From: Comamonadaceae bacterium OTU4NAUVB1
GTDB taxonomy: Bacteria; Pseudomonadota; Gammaproteobacteria; Burkholderiales; Burkholderiaceae_C
Reading direction: 5' to 3'
Length of the DNA: 64,000 bases
NCBI GenBank assembly: GCA_024372625.1
Contig: CP099605.1
Coordinates: forward strand, 682,001 to 746,000
Made by a program: the position numbers and the translations under genes. This document shows positions 1 through 8,503 of the stretch, one piece after another. Position 1 is the first letter of the stretch; every line of letters starts with the position of its first letter. The notes below the pieces were generated by a model. That model had not been told where the DNA came from. It made no database searches and saw nothing but the letters and a program-made list of their open reading frames with translations.

Positions 1-1408
1 CCTGTGCCAGCGCGCGGTCGAGCCGCACGCCCTGCAGCGCGGTGCTGCCGGCGGTGCCCTGCGCCTGCAGCGCGACGTCGAACAGCAGGGCAGCGTCGGC
101 ACGCTGCTCGACGCTGGCGCGACCGCCGATCGGCGCGCCGGCGAGCTGCGTGTGCAGCGCGCCGGGCTGAACGCCGTTGACGGTGGCGTCCACCTTCCAA
201 GGGGCCGGCGCCGGGCGCCATTGGCCCGCCGCCTCGATCCGGCCGCCGCCGGTGCGGATCGTGGCGGCCGGCACGGTCCAGGTCTGGCCGTCGAACAGGG
301 CGCGGGCCTCGATGCGGTCGAGCGGCAGGCCGCCGCGGTCCCACGGCGCGGGCCGGGCGTTGCGGAGGTCGGCGTCCAGCTGCCAGCCCTTGGCGGCATC
401 GGGACCGGCGCGCACCGTGCCGCTCAGCAGCGTCGTGGGTGCCTGCGGCAGCAGCACGGCGAGGTCGATGTCGCGCAGGGCGACGTCGGCGTCGACCACC
501 GGCTGCTGCTGCCAGGGCGCGAGGGTGGCGCGCGCATCGGCCTGCATGGTGGCATCGGTGGCCGGCTCGGCCGGGCGTACTCGCGCCGTCACGGCCACGC
601 GCGCGTCGGCACCGGCGAGATCGCCCTTGGCGGTGGCCTGCGCGAGCACGTCCAGGGTGCGGCCCTCGGTCAGCGGTGCGCGCACGCGGCCGTCGAGCGT
701 GGCATCGAGGGCCATCGGCGCGGCGCCCTGCAGGCCGACGCGCGCGGTGTAGTGGCCGTCGGCCACGTCCACGCCGTCGACCACGAGCGCATGCTGCGTC
801 GTGGCGCGCGCATAGCGGTAGCTGCCGGCGAGGTTGTTCGCCTCCACGACCGGCGGGCCGGCCCAGCGGATGCTGTCGACGCGGAACGGCAGCTCGATGT
901 CCACCGGCAGCACGATCGGGGCCAGCGGCGCGAGCGGCTCCGAAGACGTCTTTTCGACCGGGCCGCGGCGTTCCAGCAGCACCTGCCCGACGTGGACATC
1001 GCCCAGGCGCACTTGGCGGTCCAGGAGCGGCCTCAGCTGCCAGCCGATCGTGGCGTCGCGCACCTCGACGGCGAGCGTCGGGCTCTGCCAGCGCAGGAAA
1101 CCGATGCGGCCGCCCTGGCGCAGCGAGCCGGCCACGTCGCGGCTCTCCAGCGTCTGGCCCGCCGGCATGTACCGCGCCGCCCGGTCGAGCGAGAACGCCA
1201 GCGACTGGGCCGAGCCGAGCCACCACCATGCGGCGGCGCCCAGCGCGACCAGCAGGATCAGCAGCACGCCGACGGTCCAGGCCAGCACGCGCACCACCCT
1301 TCGGGTCGTGGCGCGGCGCGGTGCGGGCGGTGGGGTCGGGGAGGGGGTGGCGGGAGGTACCGGCGGCAGGGGCGCGGTCGAAGACAAGGTGGGATCCTGA
1401 GGCTGCAT
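1..1408 (-). CDS. tamB: TamB, translocation and assembly module subunit (3' end outside the window)
   Basis: This is the N-terminal part of TamB, an inner-membrane-anchored periplasmic protein that works with TamA in inserting outer-membrane proteins and, as an AsmA-like protein, is implicated in phospholipid transport. About 469 codons are visible and the frame runs open through the left edge; TamB proteins are usually over 1,200 residues, so most of the protein is missing. Seen: a proline-rich cytoplasmic start, one hydrophobic anchor at about residues 40-65 (VRVLAWTVGVLLILLVALG), then a long beta-rich stretch with repeated hydrophobic/hydrophilic alternation typical of AsmA-like domains. 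The ATG at 1406-1408 is chosen because it precedes the membrane anchor and lies 18 bases after the tamA stop, so the two are very likely co-transcribed in the order tamA-tamB. Confidence 0.88.
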   Translation of the reverse strand, partial: MQPQDPTLSSTAPLPPVPPATPSPTPPPAPRRATTRRVVRVLAWTVGVLLILLVALGAAAWWWLGSAQSLAFSLDRAARYMPAGQTLESRDVAGSLRQGGRIGFLRWQSPTLAVEVRDATIGWQLRPLLDRQVRLGDVHVGQVLLERRGPVEKTSSEPLAPLAPIVLPVDIELPFRVDSIRWAGPPVVEANNLAGSYRYARATTQHALVVDGVDVADGHYTARVGLQGAAPMALDATLDGRVRAPLTEGRTLDVLAQATAKGDLAGADARVAVTARVRPAEPATDATMQADARATLAPWQQQPVVDADVALRDIDLAVLLPQAPTTLLSGTVRAGPDAAKGWQLDADLRNARPAPWDRGGLPLDRIEARALFDGQTWTVPAATIRTGGGRIEAAGQWRPAPAPWKVDATVNGVQPGALHTQLAGAPIGGRASVEQRADAALLFDVALQAQGTAGSTALQGVRLDRALAQ

Positions 1409-1426
1409 CGTGCGGGCTTGCCTGTC

Positions 1427-3346
1427 CTAGAAAGTGAAGCCGAGTCGCAGGTGCAGCCGCACCTTCTTGACGTCGACGCCATAGGCCAGGTCGGCCTGGA
1501 CCGGCCCGACCGGGCTGCGCCAGCGCGTGCCGAAGCCGACGCCCACCTTGGTCTTGAGGGCGCTGACCTGGTCAGCCACGGCGCCAGCGTCGACGAACAG
1601 CGTGCTCTCGAACTCGGTGAGCTTGCCGTTCCAGACGATCGGGCGCTGCCACTCGACGCTGCCGACACCGAGATAGCGGCCGGCGACGATCTGGCCGTCG
1701 TCGCGCTCGGTGCCGATCTGGCGATAGCTGTAGCCGCGCACGGTGGTGTCGCCGCCGGTCAGGAACAGCAGGGTGGCGGGCGCCTGCGCGTTGTCGCGGG
1801 CGATGAACGCACCGGCCTCGGCGCGGAACTGCAGCCGGCTGCTGCGCGCGGCGCTTTCCTGCGTGGCGCGCACCTCGCCGATCGGCACGAAACCCAGCCA
1901 GCGGCCGTAGGTGCGCACGAAGGGCGCGCGCTCGCCGATGAGCGTCTGGCCGAGTCCGACCTCCAGCGCCAGGCCCTGGCCGCGCGTGGGCGAGGCGGCG
2001 TTGTCGAAGTAGCGCCCGGTCCAGCCCCAGTTCGCGCTCACGGCGGAGGCCGACGGCGGTGCGTCGGTCCCGCCGGTGTAGGTCGCGTAGTCGTACTGCA
2101 GGAAGTAGCTGCGGTCGATGCGGTCGCCGGTCTTGCCCCGGCCGCTGCGCACGCGGCCGCTGTTGACGTCGTAGGTGCCCGCGACTTCGCGCTTGAGCAG
2201 TCCGGAACCGAACCAGCGCCAGCCGCGGTCGTCGGGGATCGCGTTCCAGTCGGTGCTCAGGGACTGCGTGTTGCGGTCGAAGGACAGCTTGGAGACCGCC
2301 CGCCATCCCAGCAGCGGCATCTGGTTGTGGATGTGGTCGAGCGACAGACGCGGACCGCCGTCGGTGGTGAAGCCGACACCGGCCACCAACTTCTGATAAG
2401 GCGCTTCGCGGACTTGGGCGATGACCGGCGCCGACTCCGGATCGCTCCCGTCGGTGTCCAGCGTGAGGAAGACCGAGTCGTAGTAGCCGCTGCTCGCGAG
2501 ACGCTGCTGCGCGTCGAGCAGCTTCTGCTGGTCGTAGTCGGTGCCCGTGGGGACGCGGGCGATGCGGTGGGCGCCGTCGGCCGAGTAGCGCTGGACCCCG
2601 CGGACGTCGAGCGCGCCGAAGCGGTAGGCCGGACCCGAGTCGTAGGTCACGCCCAGGCGTGCTTCGCCGCGGTCGGCGTCGATCTCGGCCTGGCTGCGGG
2701 TGATGCCGGCCGTGGCATAGCGCTTGGCCGTGAGGTTGCGCAGGCCCGCAGCCTTGGCGTTGTCCCAGGCCTGCTGGGTGAAGAATTCGCCGTTGCGCAG
2801 GCCCCAGGCCGAGCGGATCGCCTCGCGCTGCGCCCGGGCGACGGGATCGTCGGGCGTCGTGTTGGAGATGGCGCCCCCGAAGTCGATCTGGAAAGCGGCC
2901 ACACGGGTCTGTGCCCCGGGCTCGACGGTGACCGTCACCTCGCGCGGGGCCTTGGCGTTCGCCGGCGTCTCGCGCAGTTCCAGCGTGAGAGTGGGGGTGA
3001 AGTAGCCCAGGGTGCCGAGCAGTTCGCGGGCATTGGCCTCGGCGGCCACCATCAGGCGCGACAGTTCGGTCGCGCCGAGGTCGGGGATCTGACGATAGCG
3101 CTGGATCTCGAGGTGGAGGGACAGGTAGTCGCGGATGTCGTCGGGCCCGCGTACCGCCAGCGTGAAGGCATCGCCCTGGCGGGTCGCACCACCGTCGCGG
3201 GCATCGCCGGCCACCGGCCGGGCGCCGGATTCGTCGTCGGACGCGTCCCTCTTGGGCAACAGGCTGCAACCCTGCAAAAAAAGCGCGCTGGAAAAAAGCA
3301 ACGCCGGCACCAATGCCGGCGTCTTGAAGTGAGCCACCCTGTACAT
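1427..3346 (-). CDS. tamA: TamA, Omp85-family outer-membrane assembly protein with a lipobox
   Basis: TamA is the outer-membrane Omp85 partner of TamB and helps fold and insert autotransporters and other barrel proteins. The 639 residues fit the family. Seen: a signal sequence, POTRA-like repeats over roughly residues 60-300, and a C-terminal 16-strand-type barrel with the Omp85 signature VRGYS (in GGDTTVRGYS) and a terminal aromatic residue (LGFTF). Oddity: the signal peptide ends in FLQGC, with Cys at residue 27, which looks like a lipobox; this would make it a lipid-anchored TamA. Its start overlaps nothing, and tamB follows 18 bases downstream. The family call rests on the Omp85 signature plus the adjacent tamB; BamA is unlikely because only a short POTRA region is present and the skp/lpx neighbours of bamA are absent. 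Confidence 0.88.
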   Translation of the reverse strand: MYRVAHFKTPALVPALLFSSALFLQGCSLLPKRDASDDESGARPVAGDARDGGATRQGDAFTLAVRGPDDIRDYLSLHLEIQRYRQIPDLGATELSRLMVAAEANARELLGTLGYFTPTLTLELRETPANAKAPREVTVTVEPGAQTRVAAFQIDFGGAISNTTPDDPVARAQREAIRSAWGLRNGEFFTQQAWDNAKAAGLRNLTAKRYATAGITRSQAEIDADRGEARLGVTYDSGPAYRFGALDVRGVQRYSADGAHRIARVPTGTDYDQQKLLDAQQRLASSGYYDSVFLTLDTDGSDPESAPVIAQVREAPYQKLVAGVGFTTDGGPRLSLDHIHNQMPLLGWRAVSKLSFDRNTQSLSTDWNAIPDDRGWRWFGSGLLKREVAGTYDVNSGRVRSGRGKTGDRIDRSYFLQYDYATYTGGTDAPPSASAVSANWGWTGRYFDNAASPTRGQGLALEVGLGQTLIGERAPFVRTYGRWLGFVPIGEVRATQESAARSSRLQFRAEAGAFIARDNAQAPATLLFLTGGDTTVRGYSYRQIGTERDDGQIVAGRYLGVGSVEWQRPIVWNGKLTEFESTLFVDAGAVADQVSALKTKVGVGFGTRWRSPVGPVQADLAYGVDVKKVRLHLRLGFTF

Positions 3347-3407
3347 CGATTCATTCTGCCAGCAGGCAGAAACGCGTCCCGTGCGGGGCGACCCCAGAGG
3401 CTGTAGG

Positions 3408-4298
3408 TCAGCGGCGCTTGAGTTGCTTCATGGCCTTCCACACGAGCGGAGGCGTGAGCAGGCGCAGGGCCTTCTTGGCGCGGTCGGTGCGCCGGGTGTG
3501 CATGAAGACCGAGACGGCCTCGTCGGGGTCCTGGCGCCCGGCCTTGGGGCTGGTGTAGAAGTAGGCGGCCACCGAGCGGCGCTGGACGCCCTCGGGCGGG
3601 CACAGCGCGCCGGGGTGGCCGTGGTAACTCGCCGGGCCGTGCGGCAGGACGAGGGTGTGGCCGAACTGCGGGCTCACGCGCGCGCGGCACTGCCCGTCCT
3701 TGGCGTCCCACAGCTCCAGCACCCCGCCCCAGGCATCCTGCCAGTCGTGGTTGAGGTAGGTGATGCACACCATCTCGTTCTTCAGCCCGACGTGGGGGTG
3801 GTAGTTGAAGTCGCGGTGGATGGCGAAGGTGCCCCCGACGCGGCTCTCGTGGAGGCCCCCGCCGAAGCGCTGGGGGTCCGTCAGCAGGTAGGGCGTGCCG
3901 CTCACCGCGGAGAGCCAGCGGGTGAACCAGCCCGACTCGATCAGGTCGAAGTAGACCTGGGAGGCCGGCCCGAGCGCGGCGCCCAGCTCGGAGCGCCGGG
4001 TGGACTCGTAGCCGCTGGTGACGTCCTTCCAGCCGTCGGCGGGGCGGTGGTCGAACTCCTCGCGCACCAGCTCGAGCAGGGCCGGGTTGAACAACCCCTC
4101 GAGGACCAGGTGGGCGAAGGGCGTGGCCGCCTTCAGGCGCTCGTGCAGCCGCGCGGTCGCCTCGGGCGTGAAGAACGCGGCGTCCACCAGGTCCTCCATG
4201 CGCAGGCGCACCCCGCGGATGCTCACGAAATCCACCGCGCGCTCGGCGACCACCCGCAGGCTGGGTGGAGACGATGGAAAAGAGAGCAAGGCGGACAT
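3408..4298 (-). CDS. 2OG-Fe(II) oxygenase family protein
   Basis: This is a predicted non-heme iron, 2-oxoglutarate-dependent dioxygenase of 296 residues; the substrate is unknown. Seen: the facial triad HxD at H161 and D163 (AIHRDFNYHPH), a distal His at 226 or 228 (SYHGHPG), and a downstream Arg (about 240-241) that would bind 2-oxoglutarate. The C-terminus is basic. A frame extends to a TTG at 4364, but I choose the ATG at 4296-4298 because a GGAAG sits about 10 bases upstream and the extra 22 residues are Ser-rich with no domain content. The gene stands alone between tamA (62 bases away) and the end of the VWA operon, with an AT-rich patch upstream that probably holds its own promoter. 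Members of this fold hydroxylate proteins, small molecules or sugars; the neighbourhood does not say which. Confidence 0.72.
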   Translation of the reverse strand: MSALLSFPSSPPSLRVVAERAVDFVSIRGVRLRMEDLVDAAFFTPEATARLHERLKAATPFAHLVLEGLFNPALLELVREEFDHRPADGWKDVTSGYESTRRSELGAALGPASQVYFDLIESGWFTRWLSAVSGTPYLLTDPQRFGGGLHESRVGGTFAIHRDFNYHPHVGLKNEMVCITYLNHDWQDAWGGVLELWDAKDGQCRARVSPQFGHTLVLPHGPASYHGHPGALCPPEGVQRRSVAAYFYTSPKAGRQDPDEAVSVFMHTRRTDRAKKALRLLTPPLVWKAMKQLKRR

Positions 4299-4339
4299 GG
4301 AACTGGGGCTTCCAGAAAGGGAGTCGGACGAAACGGCGT

Positions 4340-4400
4340 CCGTGAAAGAAGACTTAAGTATCAAATGTAAGTGAATTAAATAAAAAGTGAGAATTCTTTT
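4340..4400 (-). promoter_or_regulatory. AT-rich patch, candidate promoter of the oxygenase gene
   Basis: About 60 bases of markedly AT-rich sequence in otherwise GC-rich DNA. Read on the minus strand it contains TATTTAAT and GATACTT, either of which could be a -10 element. I cannot pick a clear -35 partner, so only the region is called. Confidence 0.35.
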
Positions 4401-4460
4401 CCTGGGCCTTGCCGGCGGCGTGGCCTTGGAGCGTTCAGGGGATGGACGCCGGTGCCGTGC

Positions 4461-5648
4461 TCACTTGGAAAGCATCCGCATGGCGTCTTCCAGGCCCCGG
4501 AGGGTCAGTGGGTACATGCGGCCGGACATCAGTTGCTGGATCAGCGAGATGCTCTGGCGATAGGACCACACGCCCTGCGGCTCGGGATTGATCCAGGCGA
4601 ACTTCGGAAAGGCGTGCGTGAGGCGTTGAAGCCATTCGGCGCCGGCTTCCTCGTTGTTGTATTCGACGCTGCCGCCGGGCTGAAGGATCTCGTAGGGGCT
4701 CATGGTGGCATCGCCCACGAAGATCAGCTTGTAGTCGCGGTTGTACCTGCGCAGGATGTCCCAGGTCGCGAACTTCTCCGAAAAACGCCGGCGGTTGTTC
4801 TTCCACATGAAGTCGTAGACGCAGTTGTGGAAATAGTAGAACTCCAGGTGCTTGAACTCGGTCTTGACGGCCGAGAACAGTTCCTCGATGCGCTGGACAT
4901 GCTCGTCCATCGTGCCGCCGACGTCCATCAGCAGCAGCACCTTGACGTTGTTGTGGCGCTCCGGGCGCATCTTGATGTCGAGCCATCCGGCGTTCGCCGC
5001 CGTCGAGCGGATAGTGTGGTCGAGGTCGAGTTCGTCCTCGTGACCCTCGCGCGCGAACTTGCGCAGGCGCCTGAGCGCGACCTTGATGTTGCGCGTGCCC
5101 AGTTCCTGGCCATCGTCGTAGTCCTTGTAGGCACGCTGGTCCCAGACCTTCACGGCGCTGCGATTCTTGCCGGCCCCACCGATGCGCACGCCCTGCGGGT
5201 TGTAGCCGCCGTGGCCGAAGGGGGAGGTGCCACCGGTGCCGATCCACTTGCTGCCGCCCTCGTGGCGTTCCTTCTGCTCCTCGAAGCGCTTCTTCAGCGT
5301 CTCCATGAGTTCGTCCCAGCCCATCTTCTCGATGGCGGCCTTCTCCTCGGGCGAGAACTCGCGCTCGAGCGTCTTGCGCAGCCAGTCGAGCGGTACCTCG
5401 CGCGTGAAGTCCGTGAGCATCTCGACGCCCTTGAAGTAGCCCGCGAAGGCACGGTCGAACTTGTCGTAGTGTTTCTCGTCCTTCACCAGCGCGGTGCGGC
5501 TGAGGTGATAGAAATCCTCCATGCCGAAGGCGCCGTCCGAGTCCGGGCCCACCACGTCGGCCTGCAGCGCCTCCAGAAGCGTCAGGAACTCCTTGACCGA
5601 CACCGGCAGCTTGGCCGCGCGCAGCGTGTAGAAGAAATCGATCAGCAT
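4461..5648 (-). CDS. VWA (CoxE-like) domain protein of a MoxR/VWA pair
   Basis: A 395-residue cytoplasmic protein with a C-terminal von Willebrand factor A domain. It pairs with the MoxR AAA+ ATPase encoded just upstream; such pairs act as chaperones that load metal or mature partner complexes. Seen: a helical N-terminal half with a glycine-rich linker (about 130-160) and a MIDAS-like motif at D242 reading DVGGTM. The usual MIDAS is DxSxS, so the two serines are Gly and Thr here; metal binding may be weakened, though DVGGTM is a form I associate with this subfamily. No signal peptide or membrane segment is seen. It is the last gene of the leftward unit moxR-GNAT-VWA, 48 bases after the acetyltransferase. 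The target of the system is not evident. Confidence 0.82.
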   Translation of the reverse strand: MLIDFFYTLRAAKLPVSVKEFLTLLEALQADVVGPDSDGAFGMEDFYHLSRTALVKDEKHYDKFDRAFAGYFKGVEMLTDFTREVPLDWLRKTLEREFSPEEKAAIEKMGWDELMETLKKRFEEQKERHEGGSKWIGTGGTSPFGHGGYNPQGVRIGGAGKNRSAVKVWDQRAYKDYDDGQELGTRNIKVALRRLRKFAREGHEDELDLDHTIRSTAANAGWLDIKMRPERHNNVKVLLLMDVGGTMDEHVQRIEELFSAVKTEFKHLEFYYFHNCVYDFMWKNNRRRFSEKFATWDILRRYNRDYKLIFVGDATMSPYEILQPGGSVEYNNEEAGAEWLQRLTHAFPKFAWINPEPQGVWSYRQSISLIQQLMSGRMYPLTLRGLEDAMRMLSK

Positions 5649-5696
5649 GGCGTGGGCTCCCGGGAGATGGCCGAAATCAGGTCCGTCGAGCAGCGC

Positions 5697-6296
5697 TCAG
5701 GCGGTCTCGCGGCGTGCGAGCAGGTCGTGCAGCTGTGCCCGGACCTCGGGCCACTCGCCCGCGCGCAGGCTGTACATCACGGTGTCCCGAACGGTACCGT
5801 CGCGGCGCAACGCGTGACCGCGGATCACGCCGTCCTTTCTCGCTCCCAGGCGTTCGATGGCACGTTGCGAGTCGAAATTGAAGTTGTCGGTGCGCCATCC
5901 CACCACCTCGCAGCCCAGGGTGTCGAAGGCGTGCCCGAGCAGCATCAGCTTGCAGGTGGTGTTGACGTGGGTGCGCTGACAGCGCCGGGCATACCAGGTG
6001 TAGCCGATCTCCACACGTTTCACCGCCGCCAGGATGTCGTGGTAGCTGGTGGTGCCCAGCACGGTGCCGGTCGCGGTGTCCGTGACCGCGAAGGCGAGGC
6101 GGTTGCCGGCCTCGCGCATCGCCAGGGCCGCTTCGATGTAGCCGCGCGTGTCGCGTGGCTCCGGCACGGACGTGACGCGCAGCTTCCACAGCTCGCCGTC
6201 GGCCGCCGCCGCGCGCAGTCCCTCCTCGTGCGCCAGCGTCAGCGGCACCAGCGAGACGCCGCGCGACGTCAGGGTCACGGGTTCCACGAAGGCCAT
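5697..6296 (-). CDS. GNAT family N-acetyltransferase (RimJ/RimL-like)
   Basis: A 199-residue acetyl-CoA-dependent acetyltransferase resembling the RimJ/RimL group, which acetylate protein N-termini or small amines. Seen: an N-terminal strand pattern (VTLTSRGVSLVPL), central FAVTD and GTTSYHDI strands, the EIGYTWYARRCQRTHVN segment corresponding to the acetyl-CoA loop region, and the conserved late SQRAIERLGARKDGVIRGH stretch found in this family. It lies between moxR (12 bases upstream) and the VWA gene (48 bases downstream) on the same strand, so it is translated from the same transcript as the ATPase/VWA pair. That placement suggests, but does not prove, that the enzyme modifies a component or client of the pair. 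Confidence 0.82.
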   Translation of the reverse strand: MAFVEPVTLTSRGVSLVPLTLAHEEGLRAAAADGELWKLRVTSVPEPRDTRGYIEAALAMREAGNRLAFAVTDTATGTVLGTTSYHDILAAVKRVEIGYTWYARRCQRTHVNTTCKLMLLGHAFDTLGCEVVGWRTDNFNFDSQRAIERLGARKDGVIRGHALRRDGTVRDTVMYSLRAGEWPEVRAQLHDLLARRETA

Positions 6297-6308
6297 CGTC
6301 GTGTCCGC

Positions 6309-7163
6309 CTAGCGGTTGTTCTTCTGCATGAAGACGAGCTTCTCGAACAGCGTCACGTCCTGTTCGTTCTTCAGCAAGGCTCCCACCAGGGGTGGCACGG
6401 CGACCTTCTCGTCCCTGCTCTGGAGGGCTTCGAGCGGCATGTCCTCGGCCACCAGCAGCTTGAGCCAGTCGAGCAGTTCGGAGGTCGACGGCTTCTTCTT
6501 CAGGCCCGGAAGGTTGCGCACGTCGTAGAAGGTCTTCATGGCCGCGGCCAACAGGTCCTGCTTGAGCGTGGGGAAGTGCACCGCGACGATGCGCTTCATC
6601 GTCTCGGCGTCCGGGAACTTGATGTAGTGGAAGAAGCAGCGACGCAGGAAGGCGTCGGGCAACTCCTTCTCGTTGTTGGACGTGATGAACACCACCGGCC
6701 GGTGTTTCGCGCGGATGAGCTCGCGCGTCTCGTAGCAATAGAACTCCATGCGGTCGATCTCGCGCAGCAGATCGTTCGGGAATTCGATGTCGGCCTTGTC
6801 GATCTCGTCGATCAGGAGCGCCACGGGCCGGTCGGCCGTGAAAGCCTGCCACAGCACGCCCTTGACGATGTAGTTGTGAATGTCCTTGACGCGTTCGCCA
6901 CCGTCGACGTCCGCGAGCTGCGAGTCGCGCAGGCGGCTGACCGCGTCGTACTCGTACAGGCCCTGCTGGGCCTTGGTGGTGGACTTGATGTGCCATTGCA
7001 GCAACGGCAGACCCAGGGACTGCGCCACTTCCTCGGCCAGCATGGTCTTGCCGGTGCCCGGCTCGCCCTTGACCAGCAACGGCCGCGACAGGGTGATGGA
7101 AGCATTGACCGCGAGCATCAGATCCCGTGTCGCGACGTAATTGTCTGAACCTTCGAATTTCAT
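6309..7163 (-). CDS. MoxR-family AAA+ ATPase
   Basis: A 284-residue MoxR-type AAA+ ATPase that acts as a hexameric chaperone with VWA partners. Seen: Walker A GEPGTGKT at residues 33-40, Walker B ALLIDEIDKAD, sensor-1 segment VVFITSNNEKELPDAFLRRC with the arginine finger, and a C-terminal lid. The ATG at 7161-7163 (MKFEGSDNYV) is preferred over a much longer frame because the extra N-terminal residues are low-complexity and would overlap the divergent cytochrome c4 promoter region. First gene of the moxR-GNAT-VWA unit; its promoter should lie between 7164 and 7268. Confidence 0.9.
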   Translation of the reverse strand: MKFEGSDNYVATRDLMLAVNASITLSRPLLVKGEPGTGKTMLAEEVAQSLGLPLLQWHIKSTTKAQQGLYEYDAVSRLRDSQLADVDGGERVKDIHNYIVKGVLWQAFTADRPVALLIDEIDKADIEFPNDLLREIDRMEFYCYETRELIRAKHRPVVFITSNNEKELPDAFLRRCFFHYIKFPDAETMKRIVAVHFPTLKQDLLAAAMKTFYDVRNLPGLKKKPSTSELLDWLKLLVAEDMPLEALQSRDEKVAVPPLVGALLKNEQDVTLFEKLVFMQKNNR

Positions 7164-7268
7164 GGGGAGAGCGGCGTGCTGGAATGTGGAAGAAACCGGC
7201 GCCCTCGGGCGCTGCGCGGCGGGAGATCCGGTGAGCTTCGCGGCACAGGCCCGCGGGAGGCTGCCGCA

Positions 7269-7274
7269 TATAAT
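7269..7274 (+). promoter_or_regulatory. -10 element of the cytochrome c4 gene
   Basis: A perfect TATAAT 46 bases before the cytochrome c4 start codon. The region 17 bases upstream is GC-rich and shows no good -35 match, so this may be an activator-dependent promoter. Confidence 0.42.
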
Positions 7275-7320
7275 CGAACGTTGCTTCGAAACCGTTTCTC
7301 CACGAGATTGTGCGCGCAAA

Positions 7321-8010
7321 ATGAACAAGTTGAAGACCACGGTATTTGCCCTCGCTGTCGCTTGCGTGACCTTTTCGGCCCAGGCACAGCCGGTGACCGG
7401 CAGTGTCGAGAACGGTTCGAGGAAGACGGCGATGTGCATCGGCTGCCATGGCATCGTGGGCTATCAGTCGAGTTTTCCCGAGGTGCACAAGGTGCCCAAG
7501 ATCGCGGGCCAGAGCGCCACCTACCTCGCCGCGGCGCTCGCCGCGTACAAGGCCGGTGACCGGAAGCATCCGACCATGCGTGCCATCGCCGACACCCTGA
7601 GCGAGCAGGACATGGCCGACCTCGCGGCCTATTACGCCCAACTCGGCGTCAAACAGGGCGATGCTCCTCCGGCGGCGGCCGCCAAGGCGCCGAGCGAGCG
7701 TGTCCAGGCCCTGATCTCGCGCGACCGCGACAACGCCTGCACCAAGTGCCATGGCGCCAACTTCAACACGCCCAACGACGGCACCGTGGCCAAGCTCGCC
7801 GGCCAGCACCCCGACTACCTCTATGTGGCCTTGAAGGCTTACAAGGTCGAGAGCCGAGCCCAGCTCGGCCGCGCCAACGGCGTGATGAGCGGTCAGGCCA
7901 AGAAGTTCAGCAACGACGAACTCAAGGAACTCGCGGCCTACATCGGTTCGCTTCCGGGCGAACTCAAGACGGTGCCTGAATCGCGCTTCCACCAGACGAC
8001 CGCCCGCTGA
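7321..8010 (+). CDS. diheme cytochrome c4
   Basis: A 229-residue periplasmic diheme cytochrome c that would carry electrons from the bc1 complex to terminal oxidases. Seen: a cleavable signal peptide ending at about AQA (residues 20-22), and two heme sites, CIGCH at 39-43 and CTKCH at 140-144, in two repeated half-domains with late Met ligands; this is the classic cytochrome c4 architecture and length. The ATG at 7321 is chosen because it directly precedes the signal peptide; upstream in-frame codons would put about 60 extra residues before it. It stands divergently from moxR. Functionally it fits the cytochrome oxidase cluster 8 kb downstream, although it is not in that unit. Confidence 0.9.
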   Translation: MNKLKTTVFALAVACVTFSAQAQPVTGSVENGSRKTAMCIGCHGIVGYQSSFPEVHKVPKIAGQSATYLAAALAAYKAGDRKHPTMRAIADTLSEQDMADLAAYYAQLGVKQGDAPPAAAAKAPSERVQALISRDRDNACTKCHGANFNTPNDGTVAKLAGQHPDYLYVALKAYKVESRAQLGRANGVMSGQAKKFSNDELKELAAYIGSLPGELKTVPESRFHQTTAR

Positions 8011-8068
8011 GCGGGCACCCGGCGAAGCGACGCCTTCGACGGCTCGCGCGCCGGTGCGGCAACCTCCG

Positions 8069-8503
8069 TCAGTCCCGTGTCGCGTGACGCTGCACGCAAT
8101 CGACGTAGGCGTGGCCGTCGGGTGGTCGGCCGGCGCGCTGGCTCTCCCACATCATGCGGCCCAGGCACTCCATCGCGGCATGGTGAGCGTCGAGCAGCGA
8201 ACCTCGACGCGAGGCGAGCAGTTCCACCGCCTGCCGGATGCCCCGGGGCTGGTCGATCGAGCACTGTTCGCTGATCGACAGGTGCATCGACAGGTGGAGG
8301 AACGGGTTCTCGCGGCCGCCTTGACCGTCGTACACGCGGGCCACGGCGGCGTCGGCATCGACGAGGTCGGCGTGGTATTCGGGGTGTGCGTCGATCCAGC
8401 CGGCCGCGATGGTCTCGAGGGCTTCCATCGGCTGGCCGGACCGGCTCTTCGCGTAGACGTCGCAGAAGAAGCGCCGCACTTCTTCCTGGGTGGGATTGAA
8501 CAT
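8069..8503 (-). CDS. DUF1841 family protein
   Basis: A 144-residue cytoplasmic protein of the DUF1841 family, whose function is not known. Seen: the typical start MFNPTQEEVRRFF followed by an FCDVYAK segment, and the conserved HPEYH, ENPFLHLSMHL and CLGRMMWESQR stretches rich in His and Trp. The ATG at 8501-8503 matches the family start; about 34 residues further upstream are open but unlike the family. It converges on cytochrome c4 (58 bases between stops), where the GC-rich palindrome CGCCCGC/GCGGGC just past the cytochrome stop lacks a T-run. It is divergent from the Bug protein gene. Confidence 0.85.
   Translation of the reverse strand: MFNPTQEEVRRFFCDVYAKSRSGQPMEALETIAAGWIDAHPEYHADLVDADAAVARVYDGQGGRENPFLHLSMHLSISEQCSIDQPRGIRQAVELLASRRGSLLDAHHAAMECLGRMMWESQRAGRPPDGHAYVDCVQRHATRD

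Noticed and set aside
152..3406. Very long open frame on the plus strand (over 1,000 codons) across tamB and tamA
   Set aside because: It is antisense to two recognised genes, consists of low-complexity Arg/Gly/Ala-rich sequence and has no domain; high GC leaves few stop codons on the opposite strand.
4452..7148. Plus-strand open frame of almost 900 codons
   Set aside because: Antisense to the VWA, GNAT and MoxR genes, whose motifs are intact on the other strand.
7998..8016. GC-rich palindrome after cytochrome c4 as a terminator
   Set aside because: The stem CGCCCGC/GCGGGC is short and has no T-run on either side.
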